A DNA stretch of 64,000 bases, taken from positions 116,140-180,139 of the forward strand of contig NZ_QAGK01000008.1 of the NCBI RefSeq assembly GCF_003057885.1, read 5' to 3'. Below are positions 51,569 through 60,435 of this stretch, in pieces. Each line of letters opens with the position of its first letter. Within the stretch, counting starts at the first letter, position 1. This stretch comes from Oceaniglobus ichthyenteri (GTDB lineage: Bacteria > Pseudomonadota > Alphaproteobacteria > Rhodobacterales > Rhodobacteraceae). The notes beneath the pieces are model-generated. The model saw only the letters and a program-made list of their open reading frames with translations. It did no database searches and was not told where the DNA came from. Made by a program: the position numbers and the translations under genes.

Positions 51569-54058
51569 ATGAAAACCCATGTCAAAGCTTTGGTCGTTGG
51601 GGGCGGTGCTGTTGGCACCTCGATCGCCTATCATCTGGCGCGTGCGGGGTGGCAGGATGTGATGCTGCTGGAGCGTGATGAGCTGACCAGTGGCTCGACC
51701 TGGCATGCGGCGGGGCTTTTGCCCTATTTCAACATGTCCTATGCCACGACCCACATTCACGATTATTCAATCAGGTTTTATAAAACGCTTGAGCAGGAAA
51801 CCGGCCTGAACGCCGGGTTTTCCGTGGTTGGCAACCTGCGCATGGCCCAAACACAGGCGCGGATGGATGAATTTGCGCTCTATGCCTCCACCGCCGAAAC
51901 CTGTGGCGTGCCGTTTGAGTGGATGACCCCGAACCAGATTAAAGACCGCTGGCCGCTGATTCGCACCGATGATTTGCAAGGGGCGCTGTATCATCCCACC
52001 GACGGCTATATAAATCCCGCCGATGTCACCATGGCCATGGCCAAGGGCGCGCGCCAGCGCGGCGTCAGCATCGAGCGGAAATGGCAGGTGGATGGCTATG
52101 TCTGGACCGGCGATCACTGGGATGTGACCTGTACCAAAATGGTGGAAAAGGGCGGCAATCTGGTGGCGTCGGATGAGCAGATGGTCATTCACGCCGAACA
52201 TGTGGTCACCGCCACGGGCAACCACGCCCAGCGCACGGCGGCGCTTTTGGGCATCAAAATTCCGGCGATCCCGGTGGAACACCAATTCATCGTGATGGAA
52301 CAAGATCCCGACCTGGTCGAATTTCGCAAATCCCACCCCGAACACCCGGTGATCCGCGATGCCGATGCACAATCCTATGTGCGCGAAGAGCGGGGCGGTT
52401 GGATTTTGGGCGTGTATGAGCGCGGTGCGCCCGCGCGGTTTGAATATGGGGTTCCCGACAGCTTTCGCGCCGATCTGTTTCAGCTGGATCTGGAGCGAAT
52501 CGAGGCGCAGTATATGGCGATGATCCACCGGATCCCGTCGTGCGAAACCTGCGGGCTAAAGGATGATTTCAACGGCCCGATTTGTTATACCCCCGATGGC
52601 AACCCCCTGCTTGGCCCGGCACCTGGCCTGCGCAATATGTGGTTGGCCGAGGGGTTTTCATTTGGCATCACCGCCGCCGGGGGCGCGGGCAAATATCTGG
52701 CCGATCTGATGGTTGAGGGCGAGGCCGAAATCGACATGGCATCGCTCGATCCCAAAAGATACGGCCCTTGGATGACCACGCAATATGCCATGACGAAGAA
52801 CGAAGAGGCGTATGAGCATGTCTATATCCTGCATCACCCGGATGAAGAACGCCCCGCCGCGCGCCCCCTGAAAACCGCGCCCTGTTATGATCGCATGGCG
52901 GCGCGCGGGGCGCAGTTTGGCCAGGTAAACGGATGGGAGCGGCCCAATTACTTTGCCCCGCATGGGTTTGATGATCACGCGTCGCGCTCATTCCGGCGCG
53001 GCGGCTGGTGGCAATTCGCGGTGGACGAGGCGCGCGCGATCCGCACCGGCGTGGGCCTGATTGATGCGACCGCCTTTGCCAAACACATATTGCGCGGGCC
53101 GGGGGCGGCGGCGTTTCTGGATTGGTTCACCACCAACAAACTGCCCCGCGTCGGGCGCATCAATCTGACCTATGCGCTAACCCCCCATGGCACGACTCGC
53201 ACGGAATATACCATCGTGCGCCAGGCCGAAGATGTGTTCTATCTGGTCAGTGCGGGCGCCTGGCAGGCCTATGACGCCGATTATCTGGCCAAGGCGGTCA
53301 GCGACAAAACCGATGAATTTGGCCCGATGTGGTTGGAGGATTGCACCGGCGCGCGGGGCGTATTCGCCCTGGCCGGACCAAAGGCGCGCGATGTTCTGGG
53401 CGCGCTGATCCGTGATCCAAACCCCGAAACTGCCCTGTCGAACAAGGCGTTTCCCTGGCTTTCGGCGAAACAGATTGAACTGGGCATGTGCCCGGTCAAC
53501 GCCATTCGTGTGGCCTATACCGGGGAATTGGGTTGGGAATTGCATCACCCGATCGAGATGCAGAATTACCTGTTTGATCAACTGATCGCGGCGGGCGAAC
53601 CTCATGGTTTGAAACTGGTCGGGGCGCGGGCGCAAAATTGGCTGCGGCAGGAAAAATCGTACCGTGCGTTTGGCAATGAACTGGGCCGCGATGCCACGCC
53701 GCTTGAGGCGGGGTTGGACCGGTTCGTGGATTTGAACAAGGAATTTCACGGCAAGGCCGCGATGTTGGACACCGGCATGCGCAGCAAATGTGTGACCCTG
53801 CTGATTGACGGGCCTGACGACGCCGATCCGTGGGGCCGCGAGGCCCTGTATGTCGGCGCTGATCGGGTGGGTCGGCTGACCTCGGGGGGGTATTCGGTGG
53901 CCTTTGGCAAAAGCATCGGTATGGGATATGTGCGCCCCCATCTGGCAACGCCCGGCACCAAGCTGACGGTGCGGATGCAGCGACAATTGTGGAAAGCGAC
54001 AGTGACCGAGGACAGCCCCCATGATCCGGGCAACACGCGTATTCGCACCGACGGATAA
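51569..54058 (+). CDS. FAD-dependent dehydrogenase with GcvT domain (dimethylglycine/sarcosine dehydrogenase-like)
   Basis: This is an 829-aa two-part enzyme. The N-terminal FAD oxidoreductase (DAO type) starts with ALVVGGGAVGTSIAYHLARAG, and the covalent-FAD-type His region is STWHAAGLLPYF. A linking segment (GWERPNYFAP) precedes the C-terminal tetrahydrofolate-binding GcvT domains (about 430-829; LIDATAFAKHILRGPGAAAFLDWF, GYVRPHLATPGTKLTV). Such enzymes demethylate N-methylated glycines such as dimethylglycine or sarcosine and pass formaldehyde to tetrahydrofolate. It stands alone. ATG 51569 was chosen because the FAD motif starts there, behind AAGGA. Choline/glycine-betaine catabolism is the likely setting; substrate not resolved. 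Confidence 0.88.
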   Translation: MKTHVKALVVGGGAVGTSIAYHLARAGWQDVMLLERDELTSGSTWHAAGLLPYFNMSYATTHIHDYSIRFYKTLEQETGLNAGFSVVGNLRMAQTQARMDEFALYASTAETCGVPFEWMTPNQIKDRWPLIRTDDLQGALYHPTDGYINPADVTMAMAKGARQRGVSIERKWQVDGYVWTGDHWDVTCTKMVEKGGNLVASDEQMVIHAEHVVTATGNHAQRTAALLGIKIPAIPVEHQFIVMEQDPDLVEFRKSHPEHPVIRDADAQSYVREERGGWILGVYERGAPARFEYGVPDSFRADLFQLDLERIEAQYMAMIHRIPSCETCGLKDDFNGPICYTPDGNPLLGPAPGLRNMWLAEGFSFGITAAGGAGKYLADLMVEGEAEIDMASLDPKRYGPWMTTQYAMTKNEEAYEHVYILHHPDEERPAARPLKTAPCYDRMAARGAQFGQVNGWERPNYFAPHGFDDHASRSFRRGGWWQFAVDEARAIRTGVGLIDATAFAKHILRGPGAAAFLDWFTTNKLPRVGRINLTYALTPHGTTRTEYTIVRQAEDVFYLVSAGAWQAYDADYLAKAVSDKTDEFGPMWLEDCTGARGVFALAGPKARDVLGALIRDPNPETALSNKAFPWLSAKQIELGMCPVNAIRVAYTGELGWELHHPIEMQNYLFDQLIAAGEPHGLKLVGARAQNWLRQEKSYRAFGNELGRDATPLEAGLDRFVDLNKEFHGKAAMLDTGMRSKCVTLLIDGPDDADPWGREALYVGADRVGRLTSGGYSVAFGKSIGMGYVRPHLATPGTKLTVRMQRQLWKATVTEDSPHDPGNTRIRTDG

Positions 54059-54223
54059 GTGTGCGATGGTCTTTCATGCGCCCCGGGCCCCATGGATAAA
54101 CCACAGGGTCCAGCGGGAAAGCGCGACATCGCTACAATATCCAAACCGCTCCATTGAGATTCGCCCATCCCGGTGCTATATTGTTAGCATGCCCAGCGCC
54201 GGGGCTTTCATCGGTGTGTTGCG

Positions 54224-54293
54224 AAGGAGGACAATGTCCTGTCCCTGTCTCAAGAAGCGGCCTCTGACATGGCCGCCCCGTCCCTGCGCATGA
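54224..54293 (+). promoter_or_regulatory. Strong Shine-Dalgarno with a 19-codon ORF coupled to rsfS
   Basis: AAGGAGG (54224-54230) precedes ATG 54234, which opens a 19-codon frame (MSCPCLKKRPLTWPPRPCA) ending in TGA at 54291-54293. That stop overlaps ATG 54290 of rsfS as ATGA. The arrangement looks like a leader peptide that couples translation, or that sets RsfS level. It could also be a chance frame, with rsfS starting at 54269. Confidence 0.4.
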
Positions 54294-54649
54294 GTGCCGC
54301 AGGATCAAAACTAACCTCCGAACAGCTTTTGGCCGAAATCGAAACATCTTTGACAGATGACAAGGCCGAAGATGTCGTGAAAATCGATCTGCGTGGCAAA
54401 TCGGAAATGGGTGATTACATGATCATCTGTTCGGGCCGGTCGTCACGCCAGGTTTCCGCGATCGCGCAGAACCTGACCGATCATCTGAAACAGAACCATA
54501 ACCGCTTGGCCAAAGTCGAAGGCAAAGAAGCCGGTGATTGGGTGCTGATCGATACGGGCGATGTGATCGTTCATATCTTCCGCCCCGAAGTGCGCGAATT
54601 CTATCAGCTCGAAAAGATGTGGCTGAACCCCGGTGAGGCGCAGGCCTGA
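54290..54649 (+). CDS. rsfS: Ribosome silencing factor RsfS
   Basis: RsfS binds L14 of the 50S subunit and blocks subunit joining in stationary phase. From ATG 54290 the protein is 119 aa, normal for the family. Hallmarks are KAEDVVKIDLRGKSEMGDYMIICSGRSSRQVSAIA, the loop GDWVLIDTGDVIVHIF, and REFYQLEKMW. ATG 54269, seven codons upstream in the same frame, is an alternative start. The gene is followed after 6 bases by rlmH, the usual partner. Confidence 0.94.
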   Translation: MSAAGSKLTSEQLLAEIETSLTDDKAEDVVKIDLRGKSEMGDYMIICSGRSSRQVSAIAQNLTDHLKQNHNRLAKVEGKEAGDWVLIDTGDVIVHIFRPEVREFYQLEKMWLNPGEAQA

Positions 54650-54655
54650 TCTGAA

Positions 54656-55126
54656 ATGCGCGTGCATATTTGCGCCGTGGGCCGGCTTCGTACCGGCCCC
54701 GAGCGTACCCTGTTTGATGATTATCTGACCCGGTTCAACCGATCCGGGCGCGCCCTGTCCTTGGGCCCTGCGGAGCTGCGCGAGGTTGAGGACAAGAAAG
54801 GCGGCGGCATGGCGGGTGAGGCGGCACTATTGTCGCGTGCCATTCCTGACGGCGCGTTGATCTGTGTGCTGGATGAACGGGGCCGCACTTATTCTTCTCC
54901 CGAATTCGCCGACCAACTGACCACCTGGCGCGATCAGGGGCGCAGCGATCTGGCCTTTGTCATTGGTGGCGCCGATGGGATTGATCCGGCTTTGCGCGCC
55001 ACATCTGATGCCGCGCTGTCGTTTGGGCAAATGGTCTGGCCACATATGTTGGTGCGGGTGATGTTGGCAGAACAGCTTTATCGCGCCGCCTCGATCCTGT
55101 CGAACGGGCCGTACCACCGGGCCTGA
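54656..55126 (+). CDS. rlmH: 23S rRNA (pseudouridine1915-N3)-methyltransferase RlmH
   Basis: RlmH methylates pseudouridine 1915 in helix 69 of 23S rRNA in the assembled 70S ribosome. This SPOUT enzyme of 156 aa shows MRVHICAVGRLRTGPERTLFDDY, ICVLDERGRTYSSPEFA, the SAM-knot FVIGGADGIDP, and LRVMLAEQLYRAASILSNGPYHRA. It is coupled to rsfS, and its 3' end is followed by copy C of the repeat motif. Confidence 0.96.
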   Translation: MRVHICAVGRLRTGPERTLFDDYLTRFNRSGRALSLGPAELREVEDKKGGGMAGEAALLSRAIPDGALICVLDERGRTYSSPEFADQLTTWRDQGRSDLAFVIGGADGIDPALRATSDAALSFGQMVWPHMLVRVMLAEQLYRAASILSNGPYHRA

Positions 55127-55140
55127 AACCACCCTCTCTG

Positions 55141-55162
55141 TTTTTTCTTGCTAAAAATATCC
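55141..55162 (+). repeat. Copy C of a 3'-end repeat motif
   Basis: TTTTTTCTTGCTAAAAATATCC lies 14 bases after the rlmH stop codon. A stretch of about 20 nt is identical to the motif that follows the lactonase gene (11978-11998) and similar to that after galM (9038-9062). All three have the same orientation relative to the gene they follow. Confidence 0.6.
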
Positions 55163-55248
55163 AATTCCGGGGCCGAATCCTTCGCGCCAATGGTTCAATT
55201 TGTGCGCAAATCCCTGTACCGAATAAAAAACACATGCGAGGCGCGCCC

Positions 55249-56772
55249 ATGACCCCCCCTAAACCCGTTGTTCTGTGCATTCTCGATGGTTGGGGCATAA
55301 ACCCTGACACAACTGCGAACGCACCGGTTCTGGCCGACACCCCCACGTTTGATCGGCTGATGGCGACTTGTCCCCATGCCACGCTGATCACCCATGGCCC
55401 CGATGTGGGCCTGCCCACCGGGCAGATGGGCAATTCCGAGGTGGGCCATACCAACATCGGGGCTGGCCGGGTGGTGGCGATGGATCTGGGCATGATTGAC
55501 CTTGCGATCGAAGATGGCAGTTTTGCCGCGAGGGATGAGTTTCGCGCCTTTATCGACACGCTGAAATCCACTGGCGGGACGGCGCATTTGATGGGCGTGG
55601 TGTCGGATGGCGGCGTGCATGGTCATTTGTCCCATATTATTGCCGCGGCGCGTATCGTCACCCAGGCGGGTGTGCCTGTTGCCTTGCACCTCATGACCGA
55701 TGGGCGTGATGTTGCCCCGCAATCGGCCCAGGGCTTTTTAAACACGCTCATGGCTGAATTGCCGGATACCGCGCGTATCGCCACCGTGACGGGGCGCTAT
55801 TTTGCCATGGACCGTGACAACCGGTGGGACCGTGTATCGCAAGCCTATGGCGCAATGGTAAACGGCATCGGCCAGGCCCGCGCCGATAACGCGCAGGCCG
55901 CCATCACCGCCGCCTATGATGCAGGCAAGACCGATGAATTCATTCCCGCCACGGTGATCGGAGATTATGCGGGCATGAAAGACGGTGACGGGATGTTCTG
56001 CCTGAACTTTCGGGCAGATCGGGCGCGCGAAATCCTCGCCGCCATCGGATTTGATGAGTTCGACGGATTTGAACGGGGGGCGCGCCCGAAATTGGCGGCG
56101 CGTCTGGGCATGGTCGATTATTCCGCCGCCCATAACCCGTTTTGGGGCACGGTGTTTCCCAAACAGGTGCTGAACAATACATTGGGCGAATGGGTGGCAA
56201 AGCAGGGGCGCAGCCAGTTTCGCCTGGCCGAAACCGAAAAATACCCCCATGTGACGTTTTTTCTGAATGGCGGGCGTGAAGCCCCGCAAGAAAACGAAGA
56301 CCGCGCCATGCCGAAATCGCCCAAGGTGGCGACCTATGACATGCAGCCGGAAATGTCCTCGGTCGAAGTGACGGATCGGTTTGTCGAGGCGATCGAACAT
56401 GGGTACGATCTGATCGTCACCAATTTCGCCAATCCCGACATGGTGGGCCACACCGGCGATTTGCAGGCGGCGATGGCGGCCTGTGCGGCGGTTGACGCGG
56501 GGCTGAGCCGGGTTGTGGCCGCGTTGGAAAAAGCCGGCGGCGCGATGGTCATCATTGCCGACCATGGCAATTGTGAAACCATGGTCGATCCGGAAACCGG
56601 CGGCCCCCATACCAGCCACACAACCAATCTGGTGCCGCTGATCCTGTTTGGTGGGCCACAGGGGGCGGCGGTGCGCGATGGGCGTCTGGCGGATGTGGCG
56701 CCCACATTGCTGGATCTGATGGGGTTGGAGCAGCCACCGGAAATGACCGGCGAAAGTCTGATCACACGATGA
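55249..56772 (+). CDS. gpmI: 2,3-bisphosphoglycerate-independent phosphoglycerate mutase
   Basis: GpmI interconverts 3- and 2-phosphoglycerate in glycolysis using Mn. The 507-aa protein shows VVLCILDGWGINPD, the catalytic Ser in QMGNSEVGHTNIGAGR, RYFAMDRDNRWDR, NFRADRAREI, NFANPDMVGHTGD, and the metal-site ADHGNCE. ATG 55249 was chosen because the family N-terminus starts there. It overlaps the M23 peptidase gene by 4 nt, which starts the gpmI-envC-ctpA-rppH block typical of Alphaproteobacteria. Confidence 0.96.
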   Translation: MTPPKPVVLCILDGWGINPDTTANAPVLADTPTFDRLMATCPHATLITHGPDVGLPTGQMGNSEVGHTNIGAGRVVAMDLGMIDLAIEDGSFAARDEFRAFIDTLKSTGGTAHLMGVVSDGGVHGHLSHIIAAARIVTQAGVPVALHLMTDGRDVAPQSAQGFLNTLMAELPDTARIATVTGRYFAMDRDNRWDRVSQAYGAMVNGIGQARADNAQAAITAAYDAGKTDEFIPATVIGDYAGMKDGDGMFCLNFRADRAREILAAIGFDEFDGFERGARPKLAARLGMVDYSAAHNPFWGTVFPKQVLNNTLGEWVAKQGRSQFRLAETEKYPHVTFFLNGGREAPQENEDRAMPKSPKVATYDMQPEMSSVEVTDRFVEAIEHGYDLIVTNFANPDMVGHTGDLQAAMAACAAVDAGLSRVVAALEKAGGAMVIIADHGNCETMVDPETGGPHTSHTTNLVPLILFGGPQGAAVRDGRLADVAPTLLDLMGLEQPPEMTGESLITR

Positions 56773-57899
56773 TTCGCTGGGCGTTTATCCTGATTCTGGC
56801 CTGGCCTGGCCATGTGGCCGCCCAGGCCGATCCGGTAACAATCGCCCGGCGTGCCGCGTCACAGCTTGATATTGCCGCGCGCGAATTGGCCGATGCCGAA
56901 GGCGCACGGGATCGGATTTCGGCGCTGACCCGCACGATTCGCGCCTATGAAAACGGGTTGGCCGCCTTGCGCGAAGGCGTGCGCCAGGCAGTACAGCGCG
57001 AGGCGAAAATCCGCGCCCAGTTTGACGCGCAATCTGCGCAACTGGGCGGGCTTCTGGCGGCGCTGCAAACCATGCAAACCAGCCCTGAAGCGTTGCTTTT
57101 GCTGCACCCCTCGGGGGCGATTGGCACGGCGCGGTCGGGGATGATATTATCGGATGTCACCCCGGCGCTGTTGGCCAAAGTCACCGATCTGCGCGCCGAT
57201 CTGGGCGAAATCGCCACCCTGCGCGCGTTACAGGCCGGCGCCGAAGACACGTTGGAGGAGGGTCTGAGCGGCGCCCAACAGGCGCGCACCGCCCTGGCCG
57301 CCGCCATGTCGGACCGTACCGATTTGCCCCGGCGCATGACCGAAGACAACGATCAGATGCAGCGCCTGATCGAAAGCGCCGAAACCCTGGAAGGGTTCGC
57401 CACCGGTTTGACGGTGCTGCCCGATGATCCGGTGGCCCAATCGTTGCCCGGATTTGCCGCCGCCAAGGGTGATCTGACATTGCCGGTGCGCGGACGGGTG
57501 ATTGCCGGATTCGACCAGGGGGATGCCGCCGGGGTGCGCCGCCCCGGCATTTTGATCGCCACCGCGCCGGGCGCATTGGTGACCACGCCGTGGCCTGCGA
57601 CAATCCGCTATCGTGGGCCGCTGCTGGACTACGGAAATGTGATGATCCTTGAGCCCGAGGCGGGCTATCTGTTGGTTCTCGCCGGGATGAAACAGGTTTA
57701 TGGTGAAACCGGACAGGTTATTCCGGCAGAAACGCCTGTGGGCCTGATGGGCGGCAATACCCGGCCCGAATTGGCCGGGTTTGGCACCGGCACCGGGAAT
57801 GAGGATGGTCAAGGCCGACAAGAGACGCTTTATATGGAACTCAGAGACGGGCAGGGCCCCGTGGACCCGGCAACGTGGTTCCGAATGAATGAGGATTGA
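56769..57899 (+). CDS. envC: Murein hydrolase activator EnvC-like, M23 family
   Basis: This is a 376-aa envelope protein with a signal peptide (MIRWAFILILAWPGHVAAQA), a coiled coil (about 25-210) and a C-terminal LytM/M23 domain (about 245-375). The LytM part includes LPVRGRVIAGFDQGDAAGVRRPGI and YLLVLAGMKQVYGETGQVI. The zinc ligands of active M23 peptidases (H-x3-D, H-x-H) are not evident: FDQGD stands where HxxxD would be, and YLLVLAG replaces HxH. This is as in EnvC, which is an activator of amidases rather than an enzyme. The start overlaps gpmI (ATGA). It is followed by ctpA after 7 bases. Confidence 0.88.
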   Translation: MIRWAFILILAWPGHVAAQADPVTIARRAASQLDIAARELADAEGARDRISALTRTIRAYENGLAALREGVRQAVQREAKIRAQFDAQSAQLGGLLAALQTMQTSPEALLLLHPSGAIGTARSGMILSDVTPALLAKVTDLRADLGEIATLRALQAGAEDTLEEGLSGAQQARTALAAAMSDRTDLPRRMTEDNDQMQRLIESAETLEGFATGLTVLPDDPVAQSLPGFAAAKGDLTLPVRGRVIAGFDQGDAAGVRRPGILIATAPGALVTTPWPATIRYRGPLLDYGNVMILEPEAGYLLVLAGMKQVYGETGQVIPAETPVGLMGGNTRPELAGFGTGTGNEDGQGRQETLYMELRDGQGPVDPATWFRMNED

Positions 57900-57906
57900 T
57901 CGAGAC

Positions 57907-59238
57907 ATGAAAAAATTTGCAATCGCGGCTGCGGGGGGCGCCCTGGCCGGAATTTTGCTGACCACACAGGTGGCAGGGCCATTACTGGCCCAGGAAAACA
58001 ACAAATCGGCTAATGTTTATGAACAGCTTGACCTGTTTGGCGATATTTTTGAACGGATCCGTGCGCAATATGTGACCGAGGTTGAGCCGAAAAAATTGAT
58101 CGAGGCGGCGATTGACGGGATGCTCACCTCGCTTGATCCGCATTCCAGCTATCTGTCCGAGGATGACGCACGCGATATGCGGGTTCAAACCCGGGGTGAA
58201 TTTGGCGGTTTGGGTATTGAGGTGACCCAGGAAGAAGGGTTCATCAAGGTCGTTTCACCCATGGATGGCACCCCGGCCGATACCGCAGGTGTCGAGGCGG
58301 GCGATTTCATCACCCATGTCGATGGCGAATCGGTTCTGGGCCTGACGCTGGACGCTGCCGTCGACATGATGCGCGGCCCGGTGGGCAGTGAGATCATCAT
58401 CACCGTGGTGCGCGAAGGTACGACCGAACCGTTTGATATTTCAATCATCCGCGACACGATCAAACTGACCGCCGTGCGCACCCGCACCGAAGGCGAATCG
58501 GTTGTCCTGCGCATCACCACCTTTAACGATCAGACCTATCCGAACTTGAAAGACGGTCTGGAAAAGCAGGTTGAAGACGCCGGCGGCATGGATAACGTCA
58601 ACGGATTCATCATCGATCTGCGCAACAATCCCGGTGGATTGCTGACCCAGGCGATTCGTGTGTCGGATGCGTTTTTGGAAACCGGTGAAATCGTTTCAAC
58701 CCGGGGCCGCGATCCCGCCGACAGTGACAGGTATAACGCCACGGCCGGCGATCTGACGGGCGGCAAGCCGATTGTCGTGTTGATCAACGGTGGGTCTGCC
58801 AGTGCGTCGGAAATTGTGGCCGGTGCGTTGCAGGATCACCGCCGTGCGATTGTGATTGGCACAAAATCCTTTGGCAAAGGGTCGGTGCAAACGGTCATGC
58901 CCCTGCGCGGTGATGGCGCGATGCGCCTGACGACAGCGCGGTATTACACGCCGTCTGGCCGATCGATCCAATCTTTGGGTGTCTCGCCCGATATCGTGGT
59001 GGCGCAACCGCCCCGCCGTCCCGAGGAAGAAGAGACCGACACACCGATCCTGCGCCGCTCCGAGGCGGATCTGCGCGGCGCGATCAGCAACGATTCAGTG
59101 TCTGAAGACGAACGTGAGATCATTCTGGAAGAGCAGAAAAAGGCCGAAGAGGCCGCCAAACTGCGCGACGAAGATTATCAGCTGGCCTATGCCATCGACA
59201 TTCTGAAAGGCATGTCGGCCCTTGGCCCCAAAAACTGA
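57907..59238 (+). CDS. ctpA: C-terminal processing peptidase, S41 family
   Basis: This is a periplasmic tail-specific protease of 443 aa. It has a signal or membrane-anchor segment (MKKFAIAAAGGALAGILLTTQ), then a PDZ domain (about 90-175; GGLGIEVTQEEGFIKVVSPMDGTPAD) and the S41 core. The catalytic Ser lies in GGSASASEIVAGAL and the Lys in TKSFGKGSVQ, with LRNNPGGLLTQAI preceding. A charged C-terminal tail (about 375-430) ends the chain. ATG 57907 was chosen by the signal peptide. With the EnvC-like neighbour it probably acts in peptidoglycan-hydrolase control. Confidence 0.94.
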   Translation: MKKFAIAAAGGALAGILLTTQVAGPLLAQENNKSANVYEQLDLFGDIFERIRAQYVTEVEPKKLIEAAIDGMLTSLDPHSSYLSEDDARDMRVQTRGEFGGLGIEVTQEEGFIKVVSPMDGTPADTAGVEAGDFITHVDGESVLGLTLDAAVDMMRGPVGSEIIITVVREGTTEPFDISIIRDTIKLTAVRTRTEGESVVLRITTFNDQTYPNLKDGLEKQVEDAGGMDNVNGFIIDLRNNPGGLLTQAIRVSDAFLETGEIVSTRGRDPADSDRYNATAGDLTGGKPIVVLINGGSASASEIVAGALQDHRRAIVIGTKSFGKGSVQTVMPLRGDGAMRLTTARYYTPSGRSIQSLGVSPDIVVAQPPRRPEEEETDTPILRRSEADLRGAISNDSVSEDEREIILEEQKKAEEAAKLRDEDYQLAYAIDILKGMSALGPKN

Positions 59239-59246
59239 TCCGATAT

Positions 59247-59278
59247 GCGCCCCGGAGTGATCCGGGGCGCGATATTTT
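59247..59278 (+). terminator. Terminator after ctpA
   Basis: GCGCCCCGGA and TCCGGGGCGC form a perfect 10-bp stem closed by a GUGA (GNRA) tetraloop (59247-59270), followed by GATATTTT. It lies 8 bases after the ctpA stop codon; the T-run is short, so readthrough into rppH is possible. Confidence 0.75.
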
Positions 59279-59293
59279 GTGCAAAGGCCGCCA

Positions 59294-59776
59294 ATGACCC
59301 CCGAAGAAATTGAAAAACTGCCCTATCGCCCCTGTGTCGGTGTCATGTTGGCCAACGCCCAAGGCGGCGTGTTCGTGGGCCAGCGGATCGACAACAGCAC
59401 GCCGGCCTGGCAAATGCCCCAGGGCGGAATTGACCCGGGCGAAACGCCCCGCGCCGCAGCCCTGCGAGAATTGGCCGAGGAAACCGGCGTAAACCCCGAT
59501 CTGGTGACGATTGAGGCAGAAACCGAAGGTTGGATTCCCTATAACCTGCCCCATGATCTGGTGCCGAAACTGTGGAAAGGCCGGTATCGCGGTCAGGAAC
59601 AGCGCTGGTTCCTGATGCGGTTTCACGGCACCGACGATCAGATTGATATCACCGTGCCACCGGCCGAGTTTTCGAAATGGAGCTGGTTTCCCAAAGATCA
59701 GTTGATCGATCAGATCGTGCCGTTCAAACGCGAAGTGTATCGCCAAGTGCTGAACGCATTTGGCGACAAAATCTGA
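59294..59776 (+). CDS. rppH: RNA pyrophosphohydrolase RppH
   Basis: RppH removes pyrophosphate from the 5' end of mRNAs, starting RNase E-dependent decay. The 160-aa Nudix protein shows [15 protein letters not shown], the Nudix box [22 protein letters not shown], and [17 protein letters not shown], typical of RppH. ATG 59294 gives the normal N-terminus. It is convergent with a GST gene whose stop is next to its own. Confidence 0.95.
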   Translation: MTPEEIEKLPYRPCVGVMLANAQGGVFVGQRIDNSTPAWQMPQGGIDPGETPRAAALRELAEETGVNPDLVTIEAETEGWIPYNLPHDLVPKLWKGRYRGQEQRWFLMRFHGTDDQIDITVPPAEFSKWSWFPKDQLIDQIVPFKREVYRQVLNAFGDKI

Positions 59777-60379
59777 TCAATCCGGTTTGGTGGCCTGCAT
59801 TGACGGGCGTCTGGCAAAGGTATCGTACCACTTGGCCAATTCATCATTGCCGGTGCGCCATGATCGCGCGTCGTGACGAAAGTCAAGGTATCCCAAGGCA
59901 CAGCCCACCGCGATCTGCCCCATATCAAGAGGTCCGCTCAGATGGCTGATCCAGCGGGAATTGAGCGCGCTTAACGCGCGGCTGGCTTTGGTCCATTGGG
60001 CCTCGACCCACTCATCGGATTGTTTTTCCTCCGGGCGCACCCGGCGTTCGTAAACCATGGCAACGGCGGCATCCATGATTGCATCGCCCGTCGCTTCAAG
60101 GGTCAGAGTATCCCAGATCCGGATCTCCTTATACAGGTTGGCACCCGCCCGGGCATCCAAATACCGACAGATCACCCGGCTGTCATACAGCGCGGGGCCA
60201 TCGGTACGCACAAGGGCCGGGATTTTACCGGTGGGATTATGGGCCAGAATTTCAGGGGCCGATTTGATTGGCGAAGTCGTGACATTCACCAATTCCACAT
60301 CACCGGTCTGTTTGGTTTCGTGCAGGGTCACCATGACCTTGCGCACAAATGGTGACGCGGGAGAGTAAAACAATTGCAT
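59777..60379 (-). CDS. Glutathione S-transferase
   Basis: This is a 200-aa cytosolic GST. The thioredoxin-fold half has MQLFYSPASPFVRKVMVTLHE (a Ser stands in the usual catalytic position, SPF), GKIPALVRTDG and DSRVICRYLD; the all-helical C-terminal half follows (GDAIMDAAVAMVYERRVRP, MGQIAVGCALGYLDFR). ATG 60379 was chosen by similarity. A detoxification role is likely; no substrate can be inferred. Confidence 0.9.
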   Translation of the reverse strand: MQLFYSPASPFVRKVMVTLHETKQTGDVELVNVTTSPIKSAPEILAHNPTGKIPALVRTDGPALYDSRVICRYLDARAGANLYKEIRIWDTLTLEATGDAIMDAAVAMVYERRVRPEEKQSDEWVEAQWTKASRALSALNSRWISHLSGPLDMGQIAVGCALGYLDFRHDARSWRTGNDELAKWYDTFARRPSMQATKPD

Positions 60380-60435
60380 CGGCGGCCTCCGCACACTGGG
60401 GTTTGCGTCACCCTAGGGCCGGTGCCTGTGCCTGT

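Noticed and set aside
54021..54233. Upstream part of a 90-codon frame before rsfS
   Set aside because: There is no ribosome-binding site or similarity; only the last 19 codons behind AAGGAGG deserve attention.
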